From Bacteroides sp. M10 (GTDB lineage Bacteria; Bacteroidota; Bacteroidia; Bacteroidales; Bacteroidaceae), in contig NZ_CP060488.1 of NCBI RefSeq assembly GCF_014334015.1, forward strand, positions 1-64,000: a stretch of DNA of 64,000 nucleotides, in the 5' to 3' direction. Each line of letters begins with the position of its first letter. The first letter of the stretch is position 1. Below the pieces are notes generated by a model, which saw only the letters and a list, made by a program, of their open reading frames with translations, was not told the origin of the DNA and did not search any database. The position numbers were made by a program, and so were the translations under genes. Shown one piece after another: positions 51,184 through 59,965 of the stretch.

Positions 51184-54100
51184 TTAAAAAGTAAACTGAG
51201 CACCAATATTAATAGCACGCTGTAGTGGATAAGCACTATAAGATAATTCTGGATCCCAAAGTTTAAATGGACTCCATACTGCCAAATTATCTCCACTAAG
51301 ATAGATACGACAGAACGGAAAAGAATATCCTAACTCCAACGTTTTGAAACGTAAAAAATTACCATTACGCATCCAAAAACTACTAGGCTTCATATTATTA
51401 GCTATTTGAGAATTATTGACCCCCAATCTGGGATAAGCAGCTTCTTGATTAGGATTAGCTTCCGACCAATAATTATCAGCTATAAATTTCATCAGATTCC
51501 TGTCCTGGTTCCCTACATCCGAACAGAACGGAGCAATGTTGTCTATCATCAGTGTACGTTTGGCGGAACCATTGAAGAAAACACCGAAATCAATGTTCTT
51601 ATATGTCCAGTTCAGACCAAACCCATATTGGATGCGGGGTATTCCCCCGTAGCGTGATAACATAATCTGATCTTCGGTTGTAATAGTACCATCTCCATTC
51701 ACGTCCCTGTATTTTATATCACCAGGCATTACTGTACTCCCCAAATTCTTTTGTGAAGGACTATTACGTATATCATCCTCATCCTTAAACAACCCATCTG
51801 CAATATAACCATATGTGCAAGATAGAGGCTTACCTGTTTTCGTTTGCCATACATAAGGATAATCCGGTTCATCATTATACACATATTTATTTTGTGTATA
51901 TGTAAAATTACCACGTAAATCCACAAACATATCCTTTATTATTTCTTTCTTCCAGTTCACACTTAATTCAAAGCCTTTATTATCAACTTTCCCGATATTA
52001 CTCCATGGAGTAGCATGAGCATATCCCATAATAACCGGCCATGAGCCACGCTTCTGCAAAATACGGTCACGCCGATCATGGAAATAATCGAAAGTGATGC
52101 TCACCTGATCAAAAAGATTCAAATCAACTCCAATATCAAATTTTTTAGCACGTTCCCACGAAGCATTCTCCACTGCATATCCTTCTATCCCCGGACCTCT
52201 TTTAGATATATAAACTCCATCATAAGGACCGGTAGAGAATATTCCGCTTCCATCGATATTAACATTATTAATATACAAAAAATGAGCGGCACCAGCCGAA
52301 AGTCCTGTTTCATCACTTCCTACAAGCCCATAAGAACCGCGAATTTTCAAGTGAGTAACAGCTGTTGAAAGGGGTTCCCAGAAGCTCTCATTGCTCACTA
52401 CCCAACCTAACGACATTGCAGGAAAAAACTCAAATCGGTGTCCACTGGCCAAACGTTCCGTCCCGTTATAGCCAAAATTAAATTCAGCAAAATATTTATT
52501 CTGATAGTCATAAGTAAAACGTCCGGATAACCCTTGATTTCTCTGTGGCAATACATCACTACGATACTCACGCTGCATATACATTAACATACCGGAAACT
52601 GTGTGATCTTCACCAAAACGCCGATTATAGTTAACACGCGCATCAAAATAGAAAGTTCTATCAGAATAACGATTTATTGTCCCTTGCTTAATATAATCTG
52701 TTCCTTTCTGTAATAACTCAAGATAAAAAAACTCCGGATCAGAAGGATCCCAAGTATAATCCATCACTTTATAAAAATAAGGATCAAGTGTATTCGTGTA
52801 TGAAGAACTGCTGTGGCTCTTCATATTCACAAGCACCGTTGCACTCAACCCTTTAGTTATGAAATCAAACTCCTGACTGATGCGCAAAGAAGCATTTATA
52901 GTCGAATAATTACTCTCGCTAAATGAACTCATCATAGCAGCATAAGGATTTATATTCACAGTTGCCCCAGTAAGTATCGAATTACCAAACCGAATGTGGT
53001 TATCGCCTTCTTCTGTCGGATAGGTGGCAGGAAAAGCCACCGGATTGGCATTATAAACAGCATTAAAAATATCAGTGGTAGAAATACCAGGACCTTTTTG
53101 GTTTCCAAACTGTGCATTCAGGTGCAAATCTACTTTTGTGGTAGAAGTAGGTTTATAAGATATGTTATTCTGAAAAATATAATTCCAATCGTTGATATTA
53201 CTATCAAAAGAATAAGTACTCGGTACATCCAGTAAACCTGTATCATGATTTGCCTGAATTCCCATGTAATAAGTTACTTTTGAACCACCGCCCTGCATAT
53301 TGATATTCGCACGTTGATTCATATTAAAATCCTTAAACATCAGACCATACCAATCTACATTCGGATAAACATAGGGATTTATCCCATTCCGGGTATACTC
53401 TATAACTTCATCAGAATATTTTGGAGTAGCTGATGGAGTACGTGTAGTCAAAGCTTCATTATACAAATTCATCCACGTAGGACCATCTACATACTCCACC
53501 CGATTCATCGGCTTTACAAAAGAATTCTCTACTGTTACATTAATTCTTGTACGAGTATTCTCCATCCCTTTTTTAGTAGTAATCAGCATCACTCCATTTG
53601 CACCACGTGCACCATAAATAGCAGTGGCAGAAGCATCCTTTAAAATTGAGAAACTTTCGATTGATTCAGCAGGAATACGATCCAAATCACCTGCCGATAT
53701 TTCCACATCATCCATAAGAATTAACGGAGTAGCCCGTCCACCAAAAGTTCCAACTCCGCGAATATAAAATTCAGATACAGAACCCGGTTCTCCACTAGTA
53801 GTGGACGAAATAACTCCTGCCAATTTTCCTGCAAAATTACTCGTTAAAGAAGAGCTGGGAGCTCGTAGCTCCAATCCTTTTACAGTAGCAATAGAGCCTG
53901 TCACAGACACTTTTTTTTGAGTTCCGGCACCCACAACTATCACTTCTTCCAATTCATTGGAAGAGCCCATTTTTACCTCAATAAATCCCAGATCTCCTAC
54001 AGGAAGCAAGCGTTTATCGTAACCTATATAAGAGACTTCTAATATACTTTTATTCGTACATTCCGGAAGAGAGAATTTTCCGTCCAAGTCTGTTATTACT

Positions 54101-54591
54101 CCCACGTCTTTTCCTCTAATCTTAACACTGGCTCCAATCAATGGCGTATTATCGGAACCATCCGTCACTATCCCACTGATTGTTCTTACATCGTCTTTCT
54201 TATTATCTTTCTTGCTTTCTCGGATAATAGCAAATGAATTTCCACTTCTTCGATATGTCAATTCTGTAGATAAGAGTATCTTTTTCAGGAAAGCTTCAAC
54301 AGGCATTCGTTTTACGGAAAGAGTTATTTTTCCAACCTTCGCTAAATCTGTGTCACGATAAGTAAATCTGTATACAGTCTCCTTTTCAACCTGGTTTAAA
54401 ACATGCTGTATACTTGTGTTTTTCACAGACAATGTTATATACTCATTTTTATCCTGTTGCTGTGCAAACAAGCTCAATGGAATAAAAAATAAAAAGATAT
54501 AAAACAGAATTAAATAATTATTGCTACTTTTGTAGAAGTTGCATTTAAAAGAGTTACACTCTTTCTTGACATTTTTCATTATAATTATCAT
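51184..54591 (-). CDS. SusC/RagA-family TonB-linked outer-membrane transporter with STN domain
   Basis: Outer-membrane glycan importer of 1135 aa. The order is signal peptide (YLILFYIFLFFIPLSLFA), STN domain (ITLSVKNTSIQHVLNQVEKETVYRFTYRDTDLAKVGKI), a carboxypeptidase-D-like domain (RTISGIVTDGSDNTPLIGASVKIRGKDVGVITDLDGKF), the TonB-box and plug region (VIVVGAGTQKKVSVTGSI), and the barrel ending in NIGAQFTF. The STN domain indicates signalling through the FecR anti-sigma encoded upstream. ATG 54591 is given, though an internal ATG at 54579 also fits the signal peptide. Confidence 0.95.
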   Translation of the reverse strand: MIIIMKNVKKECNSFKCNFYKSSNNYLILFYIFLFFIPLSLFAQQQDKNEYITLSVKNTSIQHVLNQVEKETVYRFTYRDTDLAKVGKITLSVKRMPVEAFLKKILLSTELTYRRSGNSFAIIRESKKDNKKDDVRTISGIVTDGSDNTPLIGASVKIRGKDVGVITDLDGKFSLPECTNKSILEVSYIGYDKRLLPVGDLGFIEVKMGSSNELEEVIVVGAGTQKKVSVTGSIATVKGLELRAPSSSLTSNFAGKLAGVISSTTSGEPGSVSEFYIRGVGTFGGRATPLILMDDVEISAGDLDRIPAESIESFSILKDASATAIYGARGANGVMLITTKKGMENTRTRINVTVENSFVKPMNRVEYVDGPTWMNLYNEALTTRTPSATPKYSDEVIEYTRNGINPYVYPNVDWYGLMFKDFNMNQRANINMQGGGSKVTYYMGIQANHDTGLLDVPSTYSFDSNINDWNYIFQNNISYKPTSTTKVDLHLNAQFGNQKGPGISTTDIFNAVYNANPVAFPATYPTEEGDNHIRFGNSILTGATVNINPYAAMMSSFSESNYSTINASLRISQEFDFITKGLSATVLVNMKSHSSSSYTNTLDPYFYKVMDYTWDPSDPEFFYLELLQKGTDYIKQGTINRYSDRTFYFDARVNYNRRFGEDHTVSGMLMYMQREYRSDVLPQRNQGLSGRFTYDYQNKYFAEFNFGYNGTERLASGHRFEFFPAMSLGWVVSNESFWEPLSTAVTHLKIRGSYGLVGSDETGLSAGAAHFLYINNVNIDGSGIFSTGPYDGVYISKRGPGIEGYAVENASWERAKKFDIGVDLNLFDQVSITFDYFHDRRDRILQKRGSWPVIMGYAHATPWSNIGKVDNKGFELSVNWKKEIIKDMFVDLRGNFTYTQNKYVYNDEPDYPYVWQTKTGKPLSCTYGYIADGLFKDEDDIRNSPSQKNLGSTVMPGDIKYRDVNGDGTITTEDQIMLSRYGGIPRIQYGFGLNWTYKNIDFGVFFNGSAKRTLMIDNIAPFCSDVGNQDRNLMKFIADNYWSEANPNQEAAYPRLGVNNSQIANNMKPSSFWMRNGNFLRFKTLELGYSFPFCRIYLSGDNLAVWSPFKLWDPELSYSAYPLQRAINIGAQFTF

Positions 54592-54635
54592 ATAAGGTTA
54601 ATACTAAATAATACTCACAATTGTATTAACTAGAG

Positions 54636-54674
54636 GGGAACCGTCAGTCTGCCAACTTTTCGGTTCCCTTTTTT
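54636..54674. other. Stem-loop between anti-sigma and susC genes
   Basis: GGGAACCG (54636-54643) pairs with CGGTTCCC (54661-54668). The T-run follows it on the plus strand only, where no gene ends, so for the minus-strand transcript it is not a simple terminator. The GGGAACC wording resembles an ECF -35 element (GGAAC), so the arm could belong to the sigma-dependent susC promoter. Confidence 0.5.
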
Positions 54675-54712
54675 ATGGCGCTCTTTCTTTCATCTGATTT
54701 AATTTAAAGTTA

Positions 54713-55693
54713 CTACTCTGATTTAATCACTATTTTATCATCCTTTACCTTAAAAGTAAAATCATAATGCATTTGAAGAATTTTTAATACATCATAAATA
54801 TTATCTTCTTTAAAGCTTCCGGTAAATAAGTCCAAATTATATTTATTCTCTAGTATTTCGATTTTCATTCCATAGCGTTTCTCTAGTTTCTTCATTATAT
54901 CCGAGAAACAAGTTGAACGGAATACTAATTCTCCTCTCATCCAAGCTGTTTCAAATTCGCCAGATGTTGGTGAAATATATAATGAATCATTCAATTTACT
55001 ATAAACAACCTTCTCATGTGGCTTCATTACAACCGCATGAGCACGATTACCTGTAGTAGTCAGCTTGACACTTCCCTCTATCAGCATCGTTTCCACATGT
55101 TCCTGTTCAGGATAAGCACATATGTTGAATGTAGTACCTAGTACTTCAATATTCACATTCTCTGTATGTACATAAAATGGTTTCTTTACATCTTTGGAAA
55201 CTACCAAATAGGCTTCTCCTGAAAGATATATATTTCTATTCTTCAATCCAAAATCAGAAGGATATGATAGAGAAGTAGTAGCATTCAGATAAACTTTCGT
55301 ACCGTCTGGTAATGTCAATTCTGTTTTATCCCCACTCTCTACTTGTACCATCAATTGAGAATTCAACAAGCTGTTTAGTTTTTCATTACTATAATAAAAA
55401 TAAATTTGAGTACCTAACAAAATCGGTATGACAATTGCAGCCGCAATTTTGAGAAAAGTATACAGAAAACGAGGCCGGCGGGAATAAGGAGTCGGACTTA
55501 GTTTTTTCATAAAATGACCAACATCATCTGGTACGGTAACCAATGTATCATAGTTTTCCCAAACATCCGATAACGCTCGTGCCAATTCTTCATTAGACAT
55601 CTTTGCAACAGAGTTCTTTAATTCCTTACCTTCTTGCGAGGTGATAGAATTACGCACAAATTTTTCTAATAGAGTATGTGTCTTTCTTTCCAT
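54713..55693 (-). CDS. FecR-family anti-sigma factor of the glycan locus
   Basis: Anti-sigma regulator of 326 aa. A cytoplasmic N-terminal region (about 1-75) precedes one transmembrane helix (FLKIAAAIVIPILLGTQIYFYY), the FecR domain (ELTLPDGTKVYLNATTSLSYPSDFGLKNRNIYLSGEAYLVV) and a DUF4974 C-terminal domain (FSDIMKKLEKRYGMKIEIL, FTGSFKEDNIYDVLKILQ). It is expected to bind the adjacent sigma factor and release it when glycan loads the SusC-STN domain. It is separated from susC by a hairpin-containing gap of 121 bases. Confidence 0.93.
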   Translation of the reverse strand: MERKTHTLLEKFVRNSITSQEGKELKNSVAKMSNEELARALSDVWENYDTLVTVPDDVGHFMKKLSPTPYSRRPRFLYTFLKIAAAIVIPILLGTQIYFYYSNEKLNSLLNSQLMVQVESGDKTELTLPDGTKVYLNATTSLSYPSDFGLKNRNIYLSGEAYLVVSKDVKKPFYVHTENVNIEVLGTTFNICAYPEQEHVETMLIEGSVKLTTTGNRAHAVVMKPHEKVVYSKLNDSLYISPTSGEFETAWMRGELVFRSTCFSDIMKKLEKRYGMKIEILENKYNLDLFTGSFKEDNIYDVLKILQMHYDFTFKVKDDKIVIKSE

Positions 55694-55765
55694 ATGTTAA
55701 CTGTTTCTATATAGTTAATACGAAACTGCTAATATAATCTACTATGGAAAAATGAGTTTTTTTTA

Positions 55766-56335
55766 TCAACTAAAAAAAAGAGTGAAAAAGAAGAGAAGAG
55801 TACCTTTTATTTCCTTCTTAAGAAGTCTCAAGGCAGTAGAAAGTTGATTATAGACCGTTTGTTCACTTATTCCCAATTTGCTAGCTATCTCTGAAGAAGT
55901 TAATCCTTCCTCTTTACTCATTTCGAATATTTCTCGTTGCCTCGAAGTTAATTTATCCTTTGCCCGATTTAATTCTTCTACAAAAAGATCAAAATCCAAT
56001 TTTTTTTCAATCTCAGTAGGAGTACTTAATACTGCCTCATCACAATAATTCAGATAATCTTCAAAAAGAGGTTCATTAAGACGCTTTCGGAATTCATCTA
56101 TGATCAAATTTCGAGATATTTTGAACAAATATGATTTAAAAGAAAGATCTGGATCAATAAATTCTCTATTGATCCAGACTTTTATAAAAGTATCTTGAAC
56201 AATACTACCAGCCAAATCAGCAGAACGTGTCATTCCTAACACAAAGCCATACAGATTCCCTGCATACATTTTATATAATGCATCAAAATCACGATATGAA
56301 CCTAAACGTAGCCTTTTTAGCTGATCTTTATCCAT
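55766..56335 (-). CDS. ECF sigma factor of the glycan locus
   Basis: ECF sigma factor of 189 aa with region 2 (FDALYKMYAGNLYGFVLGMTRSADLAGSIVQDTFIKVWIN) and region 4 (LTSRQREIFEMSKEEGLTSSEIASKLGISEQTVYNQLSTALRLLKKEI). The C terminus is hydrophobic (TLLFFFTLFFS), unusual for a cytoplasmic sigma factor. It is located 27 bases after the Smr-domain gene, so it may be read through from it at a basal level, as expected for an anti-sigma-held regulator. It should direct transcription of the susC-to-GH97 operon. Confidence 0.92.
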   Translation of the reverse strand: MDKDQLKRLRLGSYRDFDALYKMYAGNLYGFVLGMTRSADLAGSIVQDTFIKVWINREFIDPDLSFKSYLFKISRNLIIDEFRKRLNEPLFEDYLNYCDEAVLSTPTEIEKKLDFDLFVEELNRAKDKLTSRQREIFEMSKEEGLTSSEIASKLGISEQTVYNQLSTALRLLKKEIKGTLLFFFTLFFS

Positions 56336-56362
56336 GTTATCTATATTACTGGAAATGTGATA

Positions 56363-57427
56363 TTATTTAATAGTCACCATCGTGGCTCCAAACCCATATT
56401 CCTGGAAAGAAGCATCCTGATAACGGCAATTACTATATTTCCGTTTCAATTCATCAACGATAGCTTTCCGAAGCACACCATCTCCTTTGCCGTGAATAAA
56501 GACAATCTTCTGCTCACGTTTGTTCTTATAGACTTCCATCACTTCGCGAAACTTATCCAATTGATAATTCAGTATTTCAGCATTACCCATTCCTTGAGTA
56601 TCATCCAGTAGAGAGTCGATATGAAGATCTATTTCAACAATCTCACTCTTTCCACCATGAGCGTGATTCGGTTTCACAATAGGTTGTGATCTGGGCTTAT
56701 CGACAGATTTCTTCTGCAGCAAAGCCTCTTGAAGCTCTTCTGCCGAAACATATACTTGTTTGGTAGGCATATCATCTTTCACAATGTCATAAATCAACGC
56801 CGGTTCTTCGAAGAAATCAGAATCGCTAAAGGTATGAAGTTTATAGAACTTCACGGTATCAATCCGTATTTCCACACTGACAGCCGGTTTGATAGCCGCA
56901 GGCTTACCATCCTTGAAAGCAATCAACTGAACGGCCACCCGCTCCATATCATTCAGTACATCTTTTGTGAACTCCTCCAACAGCAATTTCGTATTAGGTT
57001 CCACCAACCCGTGCGAACGGTTCTTCCAGGCTTTTCCTTCTGCACTCAAATAAGTGTAATACAAATAATAATTGCTATCATTTACCAAATAAGTTTCGAA
57101 AGGAGTAGTCATCATAGCCTTTGCATCTTCAGGCACATAAGCCAGAAATACATTCAGCGTATCTCCTCCCTTCACTTCCGGCTGGCGTTGAATGACGGGC
57201 ATCTCCGGTTTTACCGGTTTAGCAGGTTCCTCTTGTTTCGGAGCAGAAGAAGTCGGTTTACGCTTCAAATTATAGTCATCCGTTTCAATCACTACACACT
57301 CACGTATCGGCATCGGAATATCAAATCCATCCGCATCTTCCACCAACACAAAATCCTTTCCCTGGAATCCAGTGACGATTCCACCGCCTACCTCACTAAG
57401 AAAGCGTACTTTATCTCCTATTTTCAT
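56363..57427 (-). CDS. DUF2027/Smr-domain protein
   Basis: Cytoplasmic 354-aa protein. An N-terminal DUF2027 barrel ([40 protein letters not shown]) is followed by a proline-rich linker ([21 protein letters not shown]), a central domain of the same family, and a C-terminal Smr domain with [10 protein letters not shown] and [12 protein letters not shown]. Smr domains bind or cut nucleic acids in MutS2 and related proteins; HGKGDG matches the active HGxGxG form, while the usual DLHG reads DLHI. Cellular role not known. The ECF sigma gene follows. Confidence 0.88.
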   Translation of the reverse strand: MKIGDKVRFLSEVGGGIVTGFQGKDFVLVEDADGFDIPMPIRECVVIETDDYNLKRKPTSSAPKQEEPAKPVKPEMPVIQRQPEVKGGDTLNVFLAYVPEDAKAMMTTPFETYLVNDSNYYLYYTYLSAEGKAWKNRSHGLVEPNTKLLLEEFTKDVLNDMERVAVQLIAFKDGKPAAIKPAVSVEIRIDTVKFYKLHTFSDSDFFEEPALIYDIVKDDMPTKQVYVSAEELQEALLQKKSVDKPRSQPIVKPNHAHGGKSEIVEIDLHIDSLLDDTQGMGNAEILNYQLDKFREVMEVYKNKREQKIVFIHGKGDGVLRKAIVDELKRKYSNCRYQDASFQEYGFGATMVTIK

Positions 57428-57611
57428 TGTTGTATATCCAATTAAAATTCAAACTCAAAAAAACGAGTAACAAAGATAAAGATTTCTATGAAATTAAATG
57501 GTGATTCGGTTCTAAAAACAAATCGCCTGCCTTTATTCCTCTTTTTATTATAACTTTGCATCCGAAAAGCCCAACATATTACTCAAAACTTACTATTAAC
57601 GACAATAACCG

Positions 57612-58304
57612 ATGAAAGAACTTATAAAAGTCATAGCCTTCGATGCAGACGATACTTTATGGAGTAATGAACCGTTTTTCCAGGAAATAGAAAAACAATA
57701 CGTAGACATGTTAACGCCTTATGGCACTTCCGAATATATTTCAGCCGCTTTATTTCAAACGGAAATGAATAACTTGAAAAATCTCGGGTATGGTGCTAAG
57801 GCTTTTACCATTTCTATGGTGGAGACAGCATTGCGAATTAGCGGACAGAAAATTTCGGGCGCAGACATCCAACACATTATTGAATTAGGCAAATCATTGC
57901 TAGAAATGCCTATTGAGCTATTACCGGGAGTGAAAGAAACACTGAAAGTATTGAAAGAAAAAAAGCAATACAAATTAGTAGTTGCTACCAAAGGGGATTT
58001 GCTCGATCAGGAGAATAAACTGGAACGTTCCGGGTTAACTCCTTATTTCGACCACATTGAAGTTATGTCCGATAAAACAGAGAAAGAATATCAGCGTATG
58101 TTGAATATATTACAAATCGCTCCTTCCGAATTTGTCATGGTTGGCAATTCTTTGAAATCAGATATTCAGCCTGTTCTATCGCTGGGAGGGTATGGTATAC
58201 ATATTCCTTTTGAAGTGATGTGGAAGCATGAAGTCGTGGATACATTCATACATGACCATCTGATACAGGTGAAAAGAGTTGATGAGTTACTGACGTTGTT
58301 TTAA
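57612..58304 (+). CDS. HAD-superfamily phosphatase
   Basis: Haloacid-dehalogenase-like hydrolase of 230 aa. Motif I is FDADDTLW with nucleophile D11 and acid/base D13; the helical cap (about 18-95) is of type C1; motif II is KLVVATKGD, motif III is a lysine around SDKTEKEY, and motif IV is VGNSLKSDIQPVL. Likely a small-molecule phosphatase of the YjjG/phosphoglycolate type; the substrate is not predictable. No signal peptide. It converges with the LuxR-type regulator across 17 bases, without a visible terminator between them. Confidence 0.9.
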   Translation: MKELIKVIAFDADDTLWSNEPFFQEIEKQYVDMLTPYGTSEYISAALFQTEMNNLKNLGYGAKAFTISMVETALRISGQKISGADIQHIIELGKSLLEMPIELLPGVKETLKVLKEKKQYKLVVATKGDLLDQENKLERSGLTPYFDHIEVMSDKTEKEYQRMLNILQIAPSEFVMVGNSLKSDIQPVLSLGGYGIHIPFEVMWKHEVVDTFIHDHLIQVKRVDELLTLF

Positions 58305-58321
58305 GTAATTTCTCTTCTTGA

Positions 58322-59095
58322 TTACAACAGTTTCATCAATTCAGCAGCCCGGCATGCTTCTATCGAATTCCCGACAGAAAGTTTCTCCAAAATATTCTGT
58401 CGGTGCCGGTTGACTGTATTCACACTGATATAAAGGGTTGTTGCAATCTCCTTACTTGATAGTCCTTTACGTATACAGCGAAGTATTTCCTTTTCACGTT
58501 CGGACAATATATTACGATGTTCCTCCGATAAGAAAAGTGTTTCTACCTCTCCACGTTCCATGTGAGTAATGGTAGGGTATATACCTTGCTCTGTCCGTTG
58601 GTCTGCCGACAGGGAATAAAGACAAAAGATCAGCCATGCACTCCCCGAAGGAGTATTTTCCATAATCTGCACTAAGTTATCAATATACTGATACACTCCT
58701 TTCTCATTCATCATACGTATTCTGCATCTTCCCCGGTATTTCAACCGTTCATCAAAAGGCATTGCAAAGGTTTTCTGGAAAAACTTATATTCTAACAAAC
58801 GCTTTTCTACCAAATCTTCGGGATGAATACGCCGATAAATACAATCTTCATCCATAGAATCAATTACACTCAAAGCAGCTTCTTCGGGAGTCAACCCCAA
58901 GAAATGTGCCCACGGATGAACGGCAATATAACTCTTCCTGTTCGAAAGATCTGAAATTACAGCACACCCGCCATTAATCTCTGTCAATGAATGAATAAAA
59001 CGTCGATGCTGCTCTACAACCCCATTATCCAATGTTTCATCAGTGATCGGTTGCGTTGCATAAACTTCATCTATTTCCTTTTGTAATACGTCCAT
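58322..59095 (-). CDS. LuxR-type regulator with PAS-like sensor domain
   Basis: Predicted DNA-binding regulator of 257 aa. The N-terminal part (about 30-175) looks PAS-like (GCAVISDLSNRKSYIAVHPWAHFLGLTPEEAA; YKFFQKTFAMPFDERLKYRGRCRIRMMNEKGVYQYIDN). The C-terminal LuxR/FixJ helix-turn-helix is LSEREKEILRCIRKGLSSKEIATTLYISVNTVNRHRQNILEKL. No receiver domain or phospho-acceptor motif is seen, so input is probably a ligand. It is divergent from a DUF1349-like gene with overlapping -7 boxes and could regulate it. Confidence 0.88.
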   Translation of the reverse strand: MDVLQKEIDEVYATQPITDETLDNGVVEQHRRFIHSLTEINGGCAVISDLSNRKSYIAVHPWAHFLGLTPEEAALSVIDSMDEDCIYRRIHPEDLVEKRLLEYKFFQKTFAMPFDERLKYRGRCRIRMMNEKGVYQYIDNLVQIMENTPSGSAWLIFCLYSLSADQRTEQGIYPTITHMERGEVETLFLSEEHRNILSEREKEILRCIRKGLSSKEIATTLYISVNTVNRHRQNILEKLSVGNSIEACRAAELMKLL

Positions 59096-59120
59096 TCGAT
59101 AAAATGGTTATTATTCAGTA

Positions 59121-59164
59121 TTGTTACACACGGCGGCTTGCGCTATCTTTGCACCACAAAGATA
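59121..59164. promoter_or_regulatory. Overlapping divergent promoters of the LuxR regulator and DUF1349 gene
   Basis: Plus-strand TATCTTTG (59144-59151), with TTG at 59121-59123 twenty bases upstream, faces minus-strand TATCTTTG (59164-59157). Together they form an 8-bp inverted repeat with a 5-base centre, so polymerase cannot occupy both promoters at once. Confidence 0.65.
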
Positions 59165-59182
59165 ATCAAATAAGAAATAATC

Positions 59183-59848
59183 ATGAAATATTTAAAAATC
59201 AAAATCATGTCAATAGCCTTTATGGCAGTAGCAACTTCTTCTATGGGACAAAGTTTGAATAAAATGAACTGGCTGAATGAGCCTCAACAATGGGAAATAA
59301 AAGATGGTAAAACTTTAGTGATGGACGTTCCGGCAAAAACTGACTTCTGGCGGATTTCTCATTATGGATTTACCGTAGACGACGGTCCTTTCTATTATGC
59401 CACTTACGGTGGAGAATTCGAAGCCAAAGTAAAGATAACCGGCAATTACGTAACAACTTTCGACCAAATGGGATTAATGCTGCGCATCGACCATGAAAAC
59501 TGGATCAAAGCAGGTGTGGAATATGTGAATGGCAAACAGAATGTGAGTGCTGTTGTAACTCATCGGACTAGCGATTGGAGCGTAGTGCAGTTGCCGGATG
59601 CTCCCCGTTCTATATGGATAAAAGCAGTCCGCCGCTTGGATGCAGTAGAAATATTTTTCTCACGTGACGATAAAGAATATATTATGATGCGCACTTGTTG
59701 GTTGCAAGATAATTGTCCTGTCATGGTTGGGTTGATGGGAGCTTGTCCGGACGGGAAAGGCTTCACCGCTACATTCGAAGAATTTAAAGTGACTCCACTA
59801 GCCGATCAACGAAGACTGGAATGGGCCAAGAAACAAATGAATAAATAG
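59183..59848 (+). CDS. DUF1349-like secreted protein
   Basis: Exported 221-aa protein (signal FMAVATSSMG) with a concanavalin-like jelly-roll fold of the DUF1349 type: MNWLNEPQQWEIKDGKTLVMDVPAKTDFWR, FEAKVKITGNYVTTFDQMGLMLRIDHENWIKAGVEYVNGKQNVSAVVTH and MVGLMGACPDGKGFTATFEEFKV. Related proteins in fungi and bacteria are regulators of carbohydrate uptake or have unknown roles. The start ATG 59183 immediately follows a strong promoter and begins a plausible signal peptide. Confidence 0.88.
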   Translation: MKYLKIKIMSIAFMAVATSSMGQSLNKMNWLNEPQQWEIKDGKTLVMDVPAKTDFWRISHYGFTVDDGPFYYATYGGEFEAKVKITGNYVTTFDQMGLMLRIDHENWIKAGVEYVNGKQNVSAVVTHRTSDWSVVQLPDAPRSIWIKAVRRLDAVEIFFSRDDKEYIMMRTCWLQDNCPVMVGLMGACPDGKGFTATFEEFKVTPLADQRRLEWAKKQMNK

Positions 59849-59879
59849 GTACTTCACATATATAGGTTGTTTTACCTGA

Positions 59880-59937
59880 CTAAAGCATAGCTTTAGGGAA
59901 TGAAAAGCATAGCTTTAGCCAGTCTAAAGCTATGCTC
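59880..59937. repeat. Clustered inverted repeat AGCATAGCTTTAG
   Basis: CTAAAGCATAGCTTTAG (59880-59896) contains the unit AGCATAGCTTTAG, repeated at 59906-59918 and inverted at 59924-59936 with a 5-base loop (CCAGT). The last two form a 13-bp perfect stem that can terminate either flanking convergent gene. The extra upstream copy would compete for pairing. Confidence 0.8.
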
Positions 59938-59965
59938 TTGAGAGTTAATAAGACATTTTTTCATA

